64,000 nt of DNA from Neocallimastix lanati (nom. inval.). Its lineage: Eukaryota; Neocallimastigomycota; Neocallimastigomycetes; Neocallimastigales; Neocallimastigaceae. The DNA is taken from NCBI GenBank assembly GCA_016946835.1, contig JACVTC010000062.1, positions 371,001-435,000 of the forward strand, written 5' to 3'. The position numbers were made by a program, and so were the translations under genes. The notes beneath the pieces are model-generated. The model saw only the letters and a list, made by a program, of their open reading frames with translations. It did no database searches and had not been told where the DNA came from. Shown here one piece after another: positions 63,477 through 64,000 of the stretch (its first letter is position 1; each line of letters opens with the position of its first letter).

Positions 63477-64000
63477 ATCTATAACCATAACCACTATATT
63501 CAGTAAAAATCTCTTGTGAGGAAAACCTGGAAATTGGTCAAAGGGAGATAGAATTTTTTTATTAATAAAGTCTATAATATGATATATAATAATTATATAT
63601 AATAATTATATAAATTTAAAAATATTAAAAAATATTATATATGGAGTTTCTATTTATATATCATCCTATATTTATAGGATAAAATGAGATACATATAAAA
63701 AAAAAAAAAAAAAAAACATATAAATAATGATAATGATATAAAACAAATATGTGTAGTAACATATTTGTATATTTAATAATAATTATTAAATATTAAATTT
63801 ATATCTTTTTGATAATAATTATTTTATTTTATTTTATTTCAATCTTTTTGATAATAATTATTTTATTTTATTTTATTTCAATATGTATTATTATAATTAT
63901 AATAATTATAATACTTTAATTCATATAAAATTTATATAGTTCTATGTATTAGAATATATAATTAATATAATACCTATTACTTATAAATAGATTAGATTAT
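63477..64000. other. Gene-free window end with a two-copy 40-bp repeat
   Basis: ATCTTTTTGATAATAATTAT followed by TTTATTTTATTTTATTTCA occurs twice in tandem at about 63802-63880. The rest is AT-rich with no gene. Confidence 0.7.

Overview
The window is very AT-rich. It carries long A/T homopolymers, ATT microsatellites, short AT-rich introns and Asn-rich proteins. A secreted Cys-repeat protein resembling the scaffoldins of anaerobic gut fungi and a probable flagellar protein point to a zoospore-forming early-diverging fungus, most likely Neocallimastigomycetes. This placement is an inference from family recognition; no search was run.

Layout. 1-9.1 kb: two tandem copies of a unit carrying an ankyrin-repeat gene (289-1608 and 5825-7441, both minus). 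Copy A has since gained a SINE and a MITE, and copy B preserves the empty site of each. 9.56-13.5 kb: an eight-exon LRR receptor-like membrane protein (minus) with about one LRR per exon. 17.0-19.75 kb: a transposon graveyard with a decayed Copia-type gag (plus) and a decayed FLYWCH/MULE transposase (minus). 21.4-24.1 kb: a third, divergent, 905-residue ankyrin protein (minus). 26.5-28.6 kb: less AT-rich islands, including a second SINE-like element with a near-perfect 38-bp palindrome.

29.6-35.2 kb: compact housekeeping genes rebuilt here from short exons: a TMEM170-like membrane protein (minus), a divergent CHRAC1/Dpb3-like histone-fold protein (plus) and a DUSP19-like phosphatase with an intact HCX5R motif (minus). 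39.8-43.6 kb: a seven-exon coiled-coil protein resembling flagellar CFAP119/CCDC189, in which one intron looks like a minor-spliceosome AT-AC intron. 44.8-49.8 kb: a 1582-residue scaffoldin-like cell-surface protein whose start codon lies on a 29-nt upstream exon.

50.6-53.2 kb: a short, old, broken Copia element. 53.4-56.3 kb: a WD40-repeat pseudogene. 56.4-61.2 kb: a young but broken Copia element, set in an ATT microsatellite beside the pseudogene, with a MITE in its left LTR. 61.2-64.0 kb: further relics and a third MITE.

Mobile-element themes. Three MITEs share GGG-starting, ATTTCG-rich inverted ends and 9-bp target duplications, which fits Mutator-like mobilisation and the MULE relic at 18.3-19.7 kb. 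The young Copia element has a putative primer site matching a tRNA-Lys(CUU) anticodon arm. For every rebuilt multi-exon gene, exon lengths sum to a multiple of three and splice phases agree.
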